A stretch of DNA of 64,000 nucleotides from Bowmanella pacifica (GCF_014645355.1 NZ_BMLS01000002.1:558001-622000), one strand, 5' to 3'; shown: positions 8,638 to 17,096, numbered from the stretch's first letter. Made by a program: numbers and translations. Notes: generated from the sequence alone by a model not told the origin.

Positions 8638-10323
8638 ATGTCAGTAAATGAATATGATGCAATAGTTGTTGGCTCAGGTATTAGCGGCGGGTGGGCCGCC
8701 AAAGAGCTGAGTGAACGGGGTCTGAAGGTGCTGATGCTGGAACGCGGCAGAAATATCGAGCACATCAAAGACTACAAAAATGCTCACAAAGAAGCCTGGG
8801 ATTACCCCCATCACGATGTCCCCACCCAACAGATGAAGCTGGATTATCCGGTGCTGCGTCGTGATTATCCGCTCAATGAATCCACCTTTGGTATGTGGGC
8901 CAATGAGAAAGACGCCCCTTACACCGAAGACAAGCGCTTCGACTGGTACCGGGGCTATCATGTGGGTGGTCGCTCCTTGCTGTGGGGCAGACAAAGCTAC
9001 CGATTCAATGAACAGGACTTTCTTGCCAACGCGCAGGAAGGTATCGCCGTAGACTGGCCCATCCGTTACGAAGATTTGGCCCCTTGGTATGACTATGTGG
9101 AACGTTTCGCCGGTATCAGTGGCAGCAGCGAAGGCCTGGATGTGCTGCCGGACGGCCAGTTTCAACCACCCATTCCACTAAACTGCGTCGAAAAAGACGT
9201 GGCCGCGCGGATTAAAAAGGCCTTTGCCGGCACCCGGCATTTGATTCATTCCCGCTGCGCGAATATTACCGAACCCAAGCCAGAGCAAGGCCGCACCAAC
9301 TGTCAGTACCGGGCCAAGTGCTGGTTGGGCTGCCCCTTTGGTGGCTATTTCAGCACCCAGTCGGCCACGCTGCCAGCCGCGCTTAAAACCGGCAATCTAA
9401 CCTTAAGACCCTTTTCTGTCGTCTCAAGAGTGCTGTATGACAAAGATAAAAAGCGCGCCACTGGCGTCGAAGTCATTGATGCCGAGACCAACCAGGTTAT
9501 TGAATATAAAAGTAAACTGGTATTTTTGAACGCCTCAGCCTTTAACAGCACCTGGCTGTTGATGAACTCGGCCACCGATGTCTGGGAAGGCGGCCTTGGC
9601 AGCAGTAGCGGCGAGCTGGGTCACAATGTCATGGATCACCATTTCAGGGTGGGCGCCTCTGCTGATGTGGAAGGCTATTTGGACAAATATACTTTTGGTC
9701 GCCGCCCGGCCGGTTTTTACATTCCACGCTATCGTAACTGGCACAAGGATAAACGTGACTACCTGCGCGGCTTTGGTTACCAAGGCAGCGCCAGTCGTCA
9801 GGGCTGGCAAAAAGACATTCGCGAAATGGGCATTGGCGCCGAGCTTAAAGCCGGGCTGAGTGAGCCTGGACACTGGGGTATAGGCATGTCGGCCTTTGGC
9901 GAGATCCTGCCCTATCACGACAACCGCATTTACCTGAATCATCAGGTTAAGGATAAATGGGGCTTGCCGGTGCTGGCCATGAACGTGGAAATTAAGCAAA
10001 ACGAGCTGGCCATGCGCAAAGACATGCAAGCCGATGCCATGGAAATGTTTGAGGCAGCAGGACTTAAAAACGTCAAAGGCTATGACAGCGACTATGCGCC
10101 TGGTATGGGTATTCATGAAATGGGTACCGCCAGAATGGGGCGGGATGCCAAAAGCTCAGTGTTGAATAAGCACAACCAGGTGTGGGATGCGCCTAACGTG
10201 TTTGTTACCGACGGCGCCTGTATGACCTCAGCGTCTTGCGTCAACCCGTCCCTGACTTATATGGCCCTGACCGCCAGAGCCGCCGCCTTTGCCGTAGAGG
10301 AACTCAAGCGAGGAAATCTGTAA
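8638..10323 (+). CDS. GMC family oxidoreductase (FAD glucoside 3-dehydrogenase-like catalytic subunit), copy 1
   Basis: A 561-residue flavoprotein. The N-terminal ADP-binding fold (VVGSGISGGWAAKEL, residues 10-24) binds FAD. The C-terminal GMC domain has the catalytic pair His493 (in IHEMGTARMG) and Asn536 (in CVNPSLTYMA). C222-X5-C228-X3-C232 matches the cysteine spacing reported for the 3Fe-4S cluster of FAD-glucose dehydrogenase catalytic subunits. It has no signal peptide of its own; in characterised complexes the Tat-tagged small subunit carries the catalytic subunit across the membrane, and such a gene follows immediately (start overlapping this stop). Likely oxidises a sugar hydroxyl, probably C3 of a glycoside. 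Confidence 0.85.
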   Translation: MSVNEYDAIVVGSGISGGWAAKELSERGLKVLMLERGRNIEHIKDYKNAHKEAWDYPHHDVPTQQMKLDYPVLRRDYPLNESTFGMWANEKDAPYTEDKRFDWYRGYHVGGRSLLWGRQSYRFNEQDFLANAQEGIAVDWPIRYEDLAPWYDYVERFAGISGSSEGLDVLPDGQFQPPIPLNCVEKDVAARIKKAFAGTRHLIHSRCANITEPKPEQGRTNCQYRAKCWLGCPFGGYFSTQSATLPAALKTGNLTLRPFSVVSRVLYDKDKKRATGVEVIDAETNQVIEYKSKLVFLNASAFNSTWLLMNSATDVWEGGLGSSSGELGHNVMDHHFRVGASADVEGYLDKYTFGRRPAGFYIPRYRNWHKDKRDYLRGFGYQGSASRQGWQKDIREMGIGAELKAGLSEPGHWGIGMSAFGEILPYHDNRIYLNHQVKDKWGLPVLAMNVEIKQNELAMRKDMQADAMEMFEAAGLKNVKGYDSDYAPGMGIHEMGTARMGRDAKSSVLNKHNQVWDAPNVFVTDGACMTSASCVNPSLTYMALTARAAAFAVEELKRGNL

Positions 10324-10928
10324 TGGAAAGACGTGAACTACTAAAGATGATTGCGGCCGCGACCGGCGCCGCTTTTATCGGTAATCCGCTGGCCCTGGCG
10401 GCTGAGTCGGCTCAACGGCCTGGCACAGGTTTTAGCGCTGATGACATGCAGCTGTTAAACGAGATAGCCGAGACTATTATTCCCCGTACCGATAGCCCGG
10501 GGGCGAAAGACGCTAACATCGGCCAGTTGATGACCCGCCTGGTCAGTGATTGCTATTTGCCTGGCGAACAAGCCTTGTTCAGACAAGGTATGCAAAAGCT
10601 TAACGAGGCAGCGCTCAACCAATTTGGTAAAGCCTTTTTGCTGCTTGAACAAAAACACAAGCACAGCCTGTTGTCGGAATTAAATGATGAAGCCTACCGC
10701 TACAACAAGCAAAATAAGGTGCGACACTGGGAATTAGGTCGCCCCGGCGGCACACCAGACGAAGACAAAGCCCTGCCCCACTACTTTACCTTATTTAAAC
10801 AACTGACCTTGTTCGGATTCTTCACCTCCAAACCAGGCGCCACCCAGGTTTTACGCTATGTGGCGGTACCTGGCCGTTATGATGGTGAATTCCCCTATAA
10901 AAAAGGCGATAAAGCCTGGGCAACCTGA
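10323..10928 (+). CDS. Gluconate 2-dehydrogenase subunit 3 family protein, copy 1
   Basis: A 201-residue small (gamma) subunit. I start at ATG 10323, which overlaps the GMC stop (TAATG). The N-terminus has a Tat-type signal (MERRELLKMIAAATGAAF). The body shows the family signature IPRTDSPGA (about residues 54-62) and the C-terminal FFTSKPGATQVLRY..PG block. In related FAD dehydrogenases this subunit is the hitch-hiker chaperone exporting the folded catalytic subunit. It pairs with the GMC protein just upstream. Confidence 0.85.
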   Translation: MERRELLKMIAAATGAAFIGNPLALAAESAQRPGTGFSADDMQLLNEIAETIIPRTDSPGAKDANIGQLMTRLVSDCYLPGEQALFRQGMQKLNEAALNQFGKAFLLLEQKHKHSLLSELNDEAYRYNKQNKVRHWELGRPGGTPDEDKALPHYFTLFKQLTLFGFFTSKPGATQVLRYVAVPGRYDGEFPYKKGDKAWAT

Positions 10929-10956
10929 TATCAGTGAATTAGCAGAGTAAAAAATT

Positions 10957-11703
10957 ATGCAGACCAGAAACAAAATATTAAGTGCCACCGCCTGCCTGTT
11001 GTTATTTGGGCAGGCTGCCTTTGCCCAGAACGACCGCGAGCAACAGGCGCAAAAAACCGAAGTATGGGAGCCAGAGCCAAAGGTGGTCAGTGCACCATTA
11101 AATGCCCCGCCCTCAGATGCGGTGGTGTTGTTTGGTGGCAACTCCCTTAGCCAGTGGCTAAGTGTTAAAGGCGGCGATGCACCCTGGCAACTAACCGACG
11201 GGGTAATGACAGTCGCCCCAGGTAGCGGCGATATTCGCAGCAAGGCAGAGTTTTGTGATGTGCAGCTGCATCTGGAATGGCGGGTACCAGCCCCTGAACC
11301 AGATATGCAAGGACAGCAGCGCAATAACAGCGGGGTATTTTTGCAGCAGCGCTACGAAATTCAGATTCTCGATTCATTCGAAAATCGCACCTACAGCAAT
11401 GGCCAGGCCGGGTCACTGTATAAGCAAGCCATACCACTGGTAAATGCCATGCGTGAGCCAGGGCAATGGCAAAGCTATGACATTATTTTTAAGGCCCCGC
11501 GCTTTGATGGCGACAAACTGACTCAGCCGGGTTTTATTACTGTGCTGCACAACGGTGTATTGGTGCAGAATCACACCCAGATTCAGGGTGATACGGTATG
11601 GCTGGGTCAACCCAGTTATACTGCTCATGGCTGTGCCCCAATTCAATTGCAGGATCACGGTAATCTGGTCAGTTTTCGTAATATCTGGGCACGGCCATTA
11701 TGA
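10957..11703 (+). CDS. DUF1080 / 3-keto-disaccharide hydrolase family protein
   Basis: A 248-residue protein with a Sec signal peptide (hydrophobic core about 8-20, cleavage near AFA-QN). The mature part is a concanavalin-like beta sandwich of the DUF1080 family: DAVVLFGGNSLSQW near the start, then NNSGVFLQQRYEIQILDSF and a C-terminal FRNIWARPL, all typical. Members of this family have been described as hydrolysing 3-keto-glycosides. Placed between two oxidase/small-subunit pairs, it is the most telling gene for the proposed pathway. Its stop overlaps the next start (ATGA). Confidence 0.85.
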   Translation: MQTRNKILSATACLLLFGQAAFAQNDREQQAQKTEVWEPEPKVVSAPLNAPPSDAVVLFGGNSLSQWLSVKGGDAPWQLTDGVMTVAPGSGDIRSKAEFCDVQLHLEWRVPAPEPDMQGQQRNNSGVFLQQRYEIQILDSFENRTYSNGQAGSLYKQAIPLVNAMREPGQWQSYDIIFKAPRFDGDKLTQPGFITVLHNGVLVQNHTQIQGDTVWLGQPSYTAHGCAPIQLQDHGNLVSFRNIWARPL

Positions 11704-12308
11704 GTACAGCAAACGGCTTGGGCCTGGACAGGCGTAGCCTGCTAAAAGGACTGGGAGCAGTGCTGGGTGCCCAGGCGGCCAGCCAGCTACTTGGCGGTCA
11801 GAATGTTGCAGTGGCCATGGCCTTTGCGCAGGACAGCGCGCCACGTCAGTTACAGCTATTAAGTGAAAGACAATTTAAAACCTTAGCAGGCATAGCCGAT
11901 TTAACTATTCCAAGAACCGACTCCCCAGGCGCACTGGACACCCACAGTCATTGGTTTGTAGATAATCAGCTTAAGCACTGTTTTGACAGCGAAGAACAAG
12001 CCGTTGCCACCGTGATACTCAACAAAATTGATACGGTGGCACAAAGCCAGTGGGGCAAAGCCTTTTATCAGGGCGAGCAAGCTGGACAACTGGCCTTACT
12101 GACCGCACTTGAAGCAGCCGATGGCCCTTTTAGCCAAGCTGATACCAAGGCGTTTAAAATGCTTAAAGCCTTAGTGGTATTCGGCTTTTTCACCAGCAAG
12201 GTAGGTATGACACAACTGCTTGCCTATGACCCGGTCCCCGGCGGTTTTAAAGGATCGCTGCCTTATGCATCGGTGGGTAAAGCATACAGTGGCGGTTACC
12301 CGTTTTAA
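11700..12308 (+). CDS. Gluconate 2-dehydrogenase subunit 3 family protein, copy 2
   Basis: A 202-residue paralogue of the 10323 gene. It has a Tat-type signal (LDRRSLLKGLGAVLG) and the same IPRTDSPGA block and FFTSKVGMTQLLAY..PG end, though the middle is diverged. Here the small subunit precedes its presumed catalytic partner (next gene, 15 bp away), the reverse of the first pair. The expected role is export and stabilisation of the second GMC dehydrogenase. Confidence 0.85.
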   Translation: MSTANGLGLDRRSLLKGLGAVLGAQAASQLLGGQNVAVAMAFAQDSAPRQLQLLSERQFKTLAGIADLTIPRTDSPGALDTHSHWFVDNQLKHCFDSEEQAVATVILNKIDTVAQSQWGKAFYQGEQAGQLALLTALEAADGPFSQADTKAFKMLKALVVFGFFTSKVGMTQLLAYDPVPGGFKGSLPYASVGKAYSGGYPF

Positions 12309-12323
12309 GCAAGGATGTAACAG

Positions 12324-14048
12324 ATGCAAGAGACGATAGTGCAAAGCACTGATGATGAGTTTGACGTTCTAATTGTCGGCTCAGGCGTAACCGGCGGCTG
12401 GGCTGCCAAGGAATTCTGCGAAGCCGGCTTTAAAACCCTGCTGATTGAGCGTGGCCGCTTGGTAGAACACCGTAAAGACTATCCCACCGAGGGCAAAGGC
12501 CCTTGGGAATACCCAACTCGCACCGTGGCAGAAAACTTACTGGTAGACCAAACCCAAGCCATTCAGAAGCAGTGTTATGCCTTTAACGACACCAGCAAGC
12601 ACTTTTTCGGTAATGATCGTGACCTGCCCTACAGCACAGAGCCAGGCACCAGCTTCAGTTGGATCCGCGCTAACCAACTGGGCGGCAAGTCACTGCTGTG
12701 GGCACGTCAAACCTTCAGGCTCAGCGACTATGATTTAAGCGCCAATGCGAAAGACGGTTTGGGTATTGATTGGCCTATCCGCTATCAGGATCTTGCCCCT
12801 TGGTATGACTATGTGGAAAAGTTTGCCGGTATTTCCGCGGCACAGAATAATCTGCCGCAATTGCCAGATAGCATTGCCCAGCCAGCCTTTGAATTAACTA
12901 AACCTGAGCTGGACTTTCAAGCCAGCCTGGCCGAGCATTTCCCCGACAAGCCTATGGTGGTGGGGCGCTGCGCCCACTTAACCGAGCCGAGTAAAATCCA
13001 GTTGGAACTTGGTCGGGTAACCTGCCAGGCGCGCAGCGAATGCTACCGTGGCTGTTCTTTCGGTGCTTACTTTTCCACCCAGAGTGCCACCCTGCCCGCC
13101 GCAGCCCGCACCGGTAATTTACATATCGCCCCCAACAGCGTGGTTCATAGCCTGATTTACGACGATGCCAAACAGCGGGTGACCGGCGTGCGGGTTGTCG
13201 ACAATGACAATCTCAGCCAGCGTGAATATCGCGGCAAGATAGTGTTCTTATGTGCATCCACTTTAGGCTCTACACAAGTGCTGCTGAATTCCACCAGCAA
13301 GCGCTTCCCCAACGGCTTAGCCAATTCATCCGGGGTGCTGGGGCGTTACCTGATGGATCACAATTACAATGCCTGGGCCTCGGCCCGTATTCCAGGTTAT
13401 GAGGATGAATATTACCGGGGCCGGCGGCCAACCGGTATCTATATCCCCAACTCGCATTTTGAGCCGTCTCGTTATCATAAAGCCTTTAAGCGTGGTTATG
13501 CCATTGCCGGTGGTGCTACCCGCGGCAGTTGGCAGGGTATGAGTAAGCAAGATGGCTTTGGTAGCGACTTTAAACAACGCCTGACTCAGGCTGGCCCTTG
13601 GCAAATCTGGATGGGTGCACAGGGCGAGATGCTACCGCGAGCCGATAACCAAGTGAGTCTGCACCCCAATAAAAAAGACAAATGGGGCATTCCGCAATTG
13701 CACTTTAACTGCCAATGGTCAGACAACGAGCTGAATATGATGCAGCATGCCGCCGAGACTATGCATAAGATGCTAGAAACTGCCGGTTTTGAGTCTATCC
13801 GTTCACAAGCCACCACCGCCCCACCGGGACTGGCGATTCATGAAATAGGCACCGCCCGTATGGGCAACGATCCCAAGCAATCGGTGTTGAATAAATACAA
13901 CCAGGCTCACGACGTACCTAACCTGTTTGTCACCGATGGAGCCAGTTTTTGTTCATCCGGGGTGGTTAATCCCACCCTGACCTTTATGGCACTCACTGCC
14001 AGAGCGGCGCACTACGCCATTGACCAAGTTAAATCAGGGCGCCTGTAG
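12324..14048 (+). CDS. GMC family oxidoreductase (FAD glucoside 3-dehydrogenase-like catalytic subunit), copy 2
   Basis: A 574-residue paralogue of the 8638 gene. FAD loop IVGSGVTGGWAAKEF (residues about 17-31); Fe-S type cysteines C234-X5-C240-X3-C244; catalytic pair His506 (IHEIGTARMG) and Asn549 (VVNPTLTFMA). No signal peptide. Both copies share GYF/AYFSTQSATLPAA and the surrounding architecture but differ widely elsewhere, so they probably act on different substrates or positions rather than being a recent duplication. No cytochrome c subunit gene accompanies either copy. Confidence 0.85.
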   Translation: MQETIVQSTDDEFDVLIVGSGVTGGWAAKEFCEAGFKTLLIERGRLVEHRKDYPTEGKGPWEYPTRTVAENLLVDQTQAIQKQCYAFNDTSKHFFGNDRDLPYSTEPGTSFSWIRANQLGGKSLLWARQTFRLSDYDLSANAKDGLGIDWPIRYQDLAPWYDYVEKFAGISAAQNNLPQLPDSIAQPAFELTKPELDFQASLAEHFPDKPMVVGRCAHLTEPSKIQLELGRVTCQARSECYRGCSFGAYFSTQSATLPAAARTGNLHIAPNSVVHSLIYDDAKQRVTGVRVVDNDNLSQREYRGKIVFLCASTLGSTQVLLNSTSKRFPNGLANSSGVLGRYLMDHNYNAWASARIPGYEDEYYRGRRPTGIYIPNSHFEPSRYHKAFKRGYAIAGGATRGSWQGMSKQDGFGSDFKQRLTQAGPWQIWMGAQGEMLPRADNQVSLHPNKKDKWGIPQLHFNCQWSDNELNMMQHAAETMHKMLETAGFESIRSQATTAPPGLAIHEIGTARMGNDPKQSVLNKYNQAHDVPNLFVTDGASFCSSGVVNPTLTFMALTARAAHYAIDQVKSGRL

Positions 14049-14070
14049 CGCCAGGAGAAAAGGAAACAAT

Positions 14071-14931
14071 ATGAAAATTCGTCCATTGATGAGTGCGCTT
14101 TTATGCCTTCTCCCTTTTACCGTAGCTCAGGCGGCAACAGAGCTGCCGAAAATCAGCGTACAGCTGTGGTCGGTTAAGGATGATATTAAAAGTGATATTG
14201 ACGACACCTTAAGCAAGCTAGCCGACATGGGCTTTGACGGGGTGGAATTTGCAGGAAGCTTTGGCCCTTACGCTAAAAAACCAGCCGCCCTTAAGGCCAA
14301 ACTGGATGAGCTTGGCCTGGCCTGCTCTGGCGCACATATCGGCTTTGACGCCTTAAACGAAGCCAATCGTTATCGCACCCTGGCTTTTTATCAGGCCCTG
14401 GATTGCCCTACTTTGATTGTGCCCTGGGACGAGCGGGCCTTCGCGGCCGAGACCGTTCAGCAAACCGTAGCCGATCTCAATGCCTTCTATCCTCTGGTCA
14501 GCGCCTACGGCCTGCATTTTGGCTATCACAACCATGCCCAGGAATTCTCTTCCGGTGGACACGGCAGCAAAACCTTATGGGACTATATTGCTGCTAATAC
14601 ACCGGATGATTTAGTGCTGCAGCAGGATGTGGGCTGGAGCTATTTTGCCGGTCACAACCCAGCCGATTATGTGCGCGCCTACCCTGGCCGCACCCTGACC
14701 ACGCACTACAAAGCCAAGCTGCGGGACAGCGACAAGGGCAAAAAGGTCCTGATTGGCCAGGACGGTATCGACTGGCAGTCCCTGCTCAGCGCCAATATTG
14801 AGGTAGGAGGCACTCACTGGCTGGTTGTTGAGCAAGAAGAATACCCTGATAACCTCAGCCCCATGCAAGCGGTAGAGAAATCCAAACAGGGTTTGGATAA
14901 CGAAATCAAGCGTTGGAAAACCAAGCACTAA
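14071..14931 (+). CDS. Sec-exported sugar isomerase/epimerase-like TIM-barrel protein
   Basis: A 286-residue protein; I start at ATG 14071, preceded by AGGAAAC and giving a clear Sec signal (MKIRPLMSALLCLLPFTVAQA). The mature protein begins with ISVQLWSVKDD and GFDGVEFAG, typical of the sugar phosphate isomerase/epimerase TIM barrels, with candidate ligands in HNHAQEF, LQQDVGWSYFAG, THYKAKL and VVEQEEYPD. Relatives are often encoded beside Gfo/Idh/MocA and DUF1080 genes. Last gene of the operon. Periplasmic action on a keto-glycoside is inferred. Confidence 0.8.
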   Translation: MKIRPLMSALLCLLPFTVAQAATELPKISVQLWSVKDDIKSDIDDTLSKLADMGFDGVEFAGSFGPYAKKPAALKAKLDELGLACSGAHIGFDALNEANRYRTLAFYQALDCPTLIVPWDERAFAAETVQQTVADLNAFYPLVSAYGLHFGYHNHAQEFSSGGHGSKTLWDYIAANTPDDLVLQQDVGWSYFAGHNPADYVRAYPGRTLTTHYKAKLRDSDKGKKVLIGQDGIDWQSLLSANIEVGGTHWLVVEQEEYPDNLSPMQAVEKSKQGLDNEIKRWKTKH

Positions 14932-15084
14932 GAGGGCGTTATAACCTTATTCCACTGAGGTAAACATAAGGATATTGACCCGGATATCGCTTAGCGGCAC
15001 ATTGAATAGCGTGGCGCTAGGCGACACATTTTCAGTCACTATCTGTTCCACTTAGCACTGTCGGAACAAACTCAAGGAGTCAGT

Positions 15085-15399
15085 ATGTCCCAGTTTGATA
15101 ACGTTTCACTTATTCGGGAAGCCAATATCTATTTCGACGGCAAAGTCACCAGCCGCACTGTGCTGTTTGCTGATGGCACCCGAAAAACACTGGGGATCAT
15201 GCAGCCCGGCGAGTATGAGTTCTCTACCCGCGAGAAAGAATTGATGGAGATTCTGGCTGGCAGTCTTAAGGTCAAACTGCCCGGTGAAGACTGGCAGCAG
15301 ATTAACGGCGGCCAGCAGTTTTATGTACCAGCCGATGCCGCTTTTCAGGTAAAAGTAGAAACTGTCAGCGATTACTGCTGCAGCTATCTGGCCGATTAA
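15085..15399 (+). CDS. ppnP: Pyrimidine/purine nucleoside phosphorylase
   Basis: A 104-residue single-domain cupin matching the PpnP (YaiE, formerly UPF0345) family along its whole length: [20 protein letters not shown] at the N-terminus, then [13 protein letters not shown] and the cupin strands ending in YCCSYL. PpnP cleaves nucleosides with phosphate to base plus ribose 1-phosphate. AAGGAGT lies ahead of the ATG. It lies 153 bp after the sugar operon and probably has its own promoter. The stop codon overlaps that of the convergent gene. Confidence 0.9.
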   Translation: MSQFDNVSLIREANIYFDGKVTSRTVLFADGTRKTLGIMQPGEYEFSTREKELMEILAGSLKVKLPGEDWQQINGGQQFYVPADAAFQVKVETVSDYCCSYLAD

Positions 15400-15635
15400 T
15401 CCAGCGGCTGCTGCGCTCTGGCAATGGCGGCCGCTACGGCTGCCAGTGCCTGCGGGCTGTTTTTCCAACAGCTTGTGCCCAGCATTGAGGCAACACGCTG
15501 TGCAATAGTCTCGGGCTTATACCCCGCCAGCATGGCAAACGAATCTATACCGATTTCTTCAAATCGCTTTACCACAGTAGGGCCCACCCCTTTTACCGCC
15601 AGCAAGGCTTCCTTTTCCTTTATGCTAAAGGCCAT
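15396..15635 (-). CDS. Small helix-hairpin-helix protein
   Basis: A 79-residue protein starting at ATG 15635 with AGGAG seven bases upstream. Residues about 8-30 ([20 protein letters not shown]) are a helix-hairpin-helix of the kind that contacts DNA backbone, followed by a second short helical repeat ([11 protein letters not shown]). Likely a nucleic-acid-binding or pathogenicity-locus-type small HHH protein; partner unknown. The start is 4 bp after the stop of the membrane-protein gene upstream, so they form a two-gene operon. Confidence 0.65.
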   Translation of the reverse strand: MAFSIKEKEALLAVKGVGPTVVKRFEEIGIDSFAMLAGYKPETIAQRVASMLGTSCWKNSPQALAAVAAAIARAQQPLD

Positions 15636-15639
15636 CTTA

Positions 15640-15948
15640 TTACTCCTGTTTTTCCTTATCCTGGACTTGCTCATGCATTTTCGCTTTTTGGTACTTACGC
15701 TCTGTCAGATGCCACAGCCCCCAGGCAAATAATAAACCGGCCAGCGGCCAGATAAGCAAATGCACCAACACGGCTTTGGATAACCACCCACCAGCAAAAG
15801 GCTGGTTGATATACAGCATAATCAGCAGCATGGGCAGGGCCCAGGCCACACCGTTGGTCAAAACAAAGCGCATTTGTCCTTTAGCGCGGGTTTGCTGCCA
15901 GGCCTCACGTTCTTCTACTCTCAATGGCTTTCCTCTCAGATATCGCAT
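15640..15948 (-). CDS. Hypothetical two-transmembrane-segment inner membrane protein
   Basis: About 102 residues if started at ATG 15948; earlier in-frame starts up to 16047 would extend into the neighbouring VOC gene and are less likely. A basic N-terminus (RYLRGKPLRVEEREAW) precedes two hydrophobic helices (about 28-48 and 57-78) and a charged C-terminal tail. I do not recognise a family. It is coupled to the HHH gene downstream. Confidence 0.55.
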   Translation of the reverse strand: MRYLRGKPLRVEEREAWQQTRAKGQMRFVLTNGVAWALPMLLIMLYINQPFAGGWLSKAVLVHLLIWPLAGLLFAWGLWHLTERKYQKAKMHEQVQDKEKQE

Positions 15949-16021
15949 GCGCTGGATTGTGGATTCGACTTTGCCAAACGCCAGTCTACACTGAACCCAA
16001 CTCACAGGAACGGAATATGAC

Positions 16022-16384
16022 ATGAACAAACAAAAAGTAACCGGCATCGGCGGTTTGTTTTTCAGAAGCCAAAATCCACAAGCACTGGCCAGCTAGTACA
16101 CCGAGCATCTGGGTATCGACATTATGCAAGGTGTGTGGATACAGCAAGCAGGCCCCACAGTATTGATGCCGTTTTCTGTGGATACGGATTACTTCCCAGC
16201 CAAGCAGAACTGGATGATCAACTTTCGCGTAGATGACCTGGATGCCATATTGACTCAGTTGGCCCAGGCGGGCATAGCGGTGGAAACCCGGCCAGAATGG
16301 GATTCCGACATCGGCCGCTTTGCCCGTATTTATGACCCTGAAGGCAACCCCATTGAGCTATGGCAGCCCGCACATAGCTCATAG
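16022..16384 (+). pseudogene. VOC (glyoxalase-like) protein gene interrupted by an in-frame amber codon
   Basis: Reading from ATG 16022 gives a normal vicinal-oxygen-chelate N-terminus (KVTGIGGLFFRSQNPQALAS) up to a TAG at 16094-16096, after which the same frame continues as YTEHLGIDIMQG and runs to a standard VOC C-terminus (RIYDPEGNPIELWQP). Relatives normally have Trp at the stop position (LAxWYxxHLG), so one TGG to TAG change explains it. The remaining 120-residue frame is otherwise intact, which suggests a very recent mutation, a sequencing error or readthrough. Confidence 0.8.
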
Positions 16385-16412
16385 CTCATAATGACTTGGG
16401 ATTTACTGCCGG

Positions 16413-17096
16413 TTATTCCTTGTAGGGCTTTAAGCCATAATCATTGGCTAAGTCACCAGAACACTGACTCTCGGCCAGGGTATTTTCCACCTGCTGGCGC
16501 ATCTGTTTATCCTGTACCTGACCAAGGCTCCCCTCACCATTTAACGCCCTAATAGTATCCATATACATGGCTTCCATTTGCTCTCGTTTAGACTTAGGGA
16601 ACAAGGACCAAGCGGTATTGGACATAATACCCAGGGCACCTTCCAACTGCTGGCCGTCAAAGATCTTATTAAAGTTGTCGACGTTGTCCAGTACCGGCAC
16701 CGGGACAGGATTTTTGGTCGCGTGAGAGGCCGTATCCTTAAGCCCACTCAATAAGCGTTCGTAGATATAAGTGGCCCAATCTCGTTCTTTATCACTTAGC
16801 TGAGCCACTTTTTTATCCAAATCGGCAAGCTGGTTGCGCTGTTCTTCGTAGCGCCCCAACACCGGATGGGATTTGCATGAGTCAGCCCCGTCATCCTTAC
16901 ATAACAAGGCACATTGGTTGGGACAGTTAAAGGTGCCCATACCCACCCCAAGTGCGGCGCATGACAGTTCACACCCCGGACCTTTTTCCACTTTGGATTT
17001 GTTAAACCAGTCACGGCAGACCGCCGATGGTGCAGCCGCATTGGCTAATGAAGCAAAAAAACTACTTATCAGTACTAAGGTAACGACTAACTTCAT
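16413..17096 (-). CDS. Secreted cysteine-rich protein of unknown function
   Basis: A 227-residue protein with a Sec signal peptide (about residues 1-20, ending ANA-AA). The first 70 mature residues hold eight cysteines in a compact block, from CRDWF to DSCKSHP, resembling a small disulphide-stabilised module. The rest is charged and probably helical, with one further Cys near the end (ESQCSG). I recognise no family. The gene is 30 bp upstream-adjacent to the yehS-like stop on the same strand. Confidence 0.7.
   Translation of the reverse strand: MKLVVTLVLISSFFASLANAAAPSAVCRDWFNKSKVEKGPGCELSCAALGVGMGTFNCPNQCALLCKDDGADSCKSHPVLGRYEEQRNQLADLDKKVAQLSDKERDWATYIYERLLSGLKDTASHATKNPVPVPVLDNVDNFNKIFDGQQLEGALGIMSNTAWSLFPKSKREQMEAMYMDTIRALNGEGSLGQVQDKQMRQQVENTLAESQCSGDLANDYGLKPYKE

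Noticed and set aside
7964-8662. 232-codon antisense open frame over the Tat TIM-barrel gene
   Set aside because: The plus-strand gene has signal peptide, family motifs and operon context; the antisense frame has none.
9535-10116. 193-codon antisense open frame inside the first GMC gene
   Set aside because: It is a mirror of a strongly conserved, GC-biased coding sequence and shows no family features of its own.
16370-16395. Short direct repeat AGCTCATAGCTCATA at the end of the VOC pseudogene
   Set aside because: Too short and simple to indicate an insertion or attachment site.
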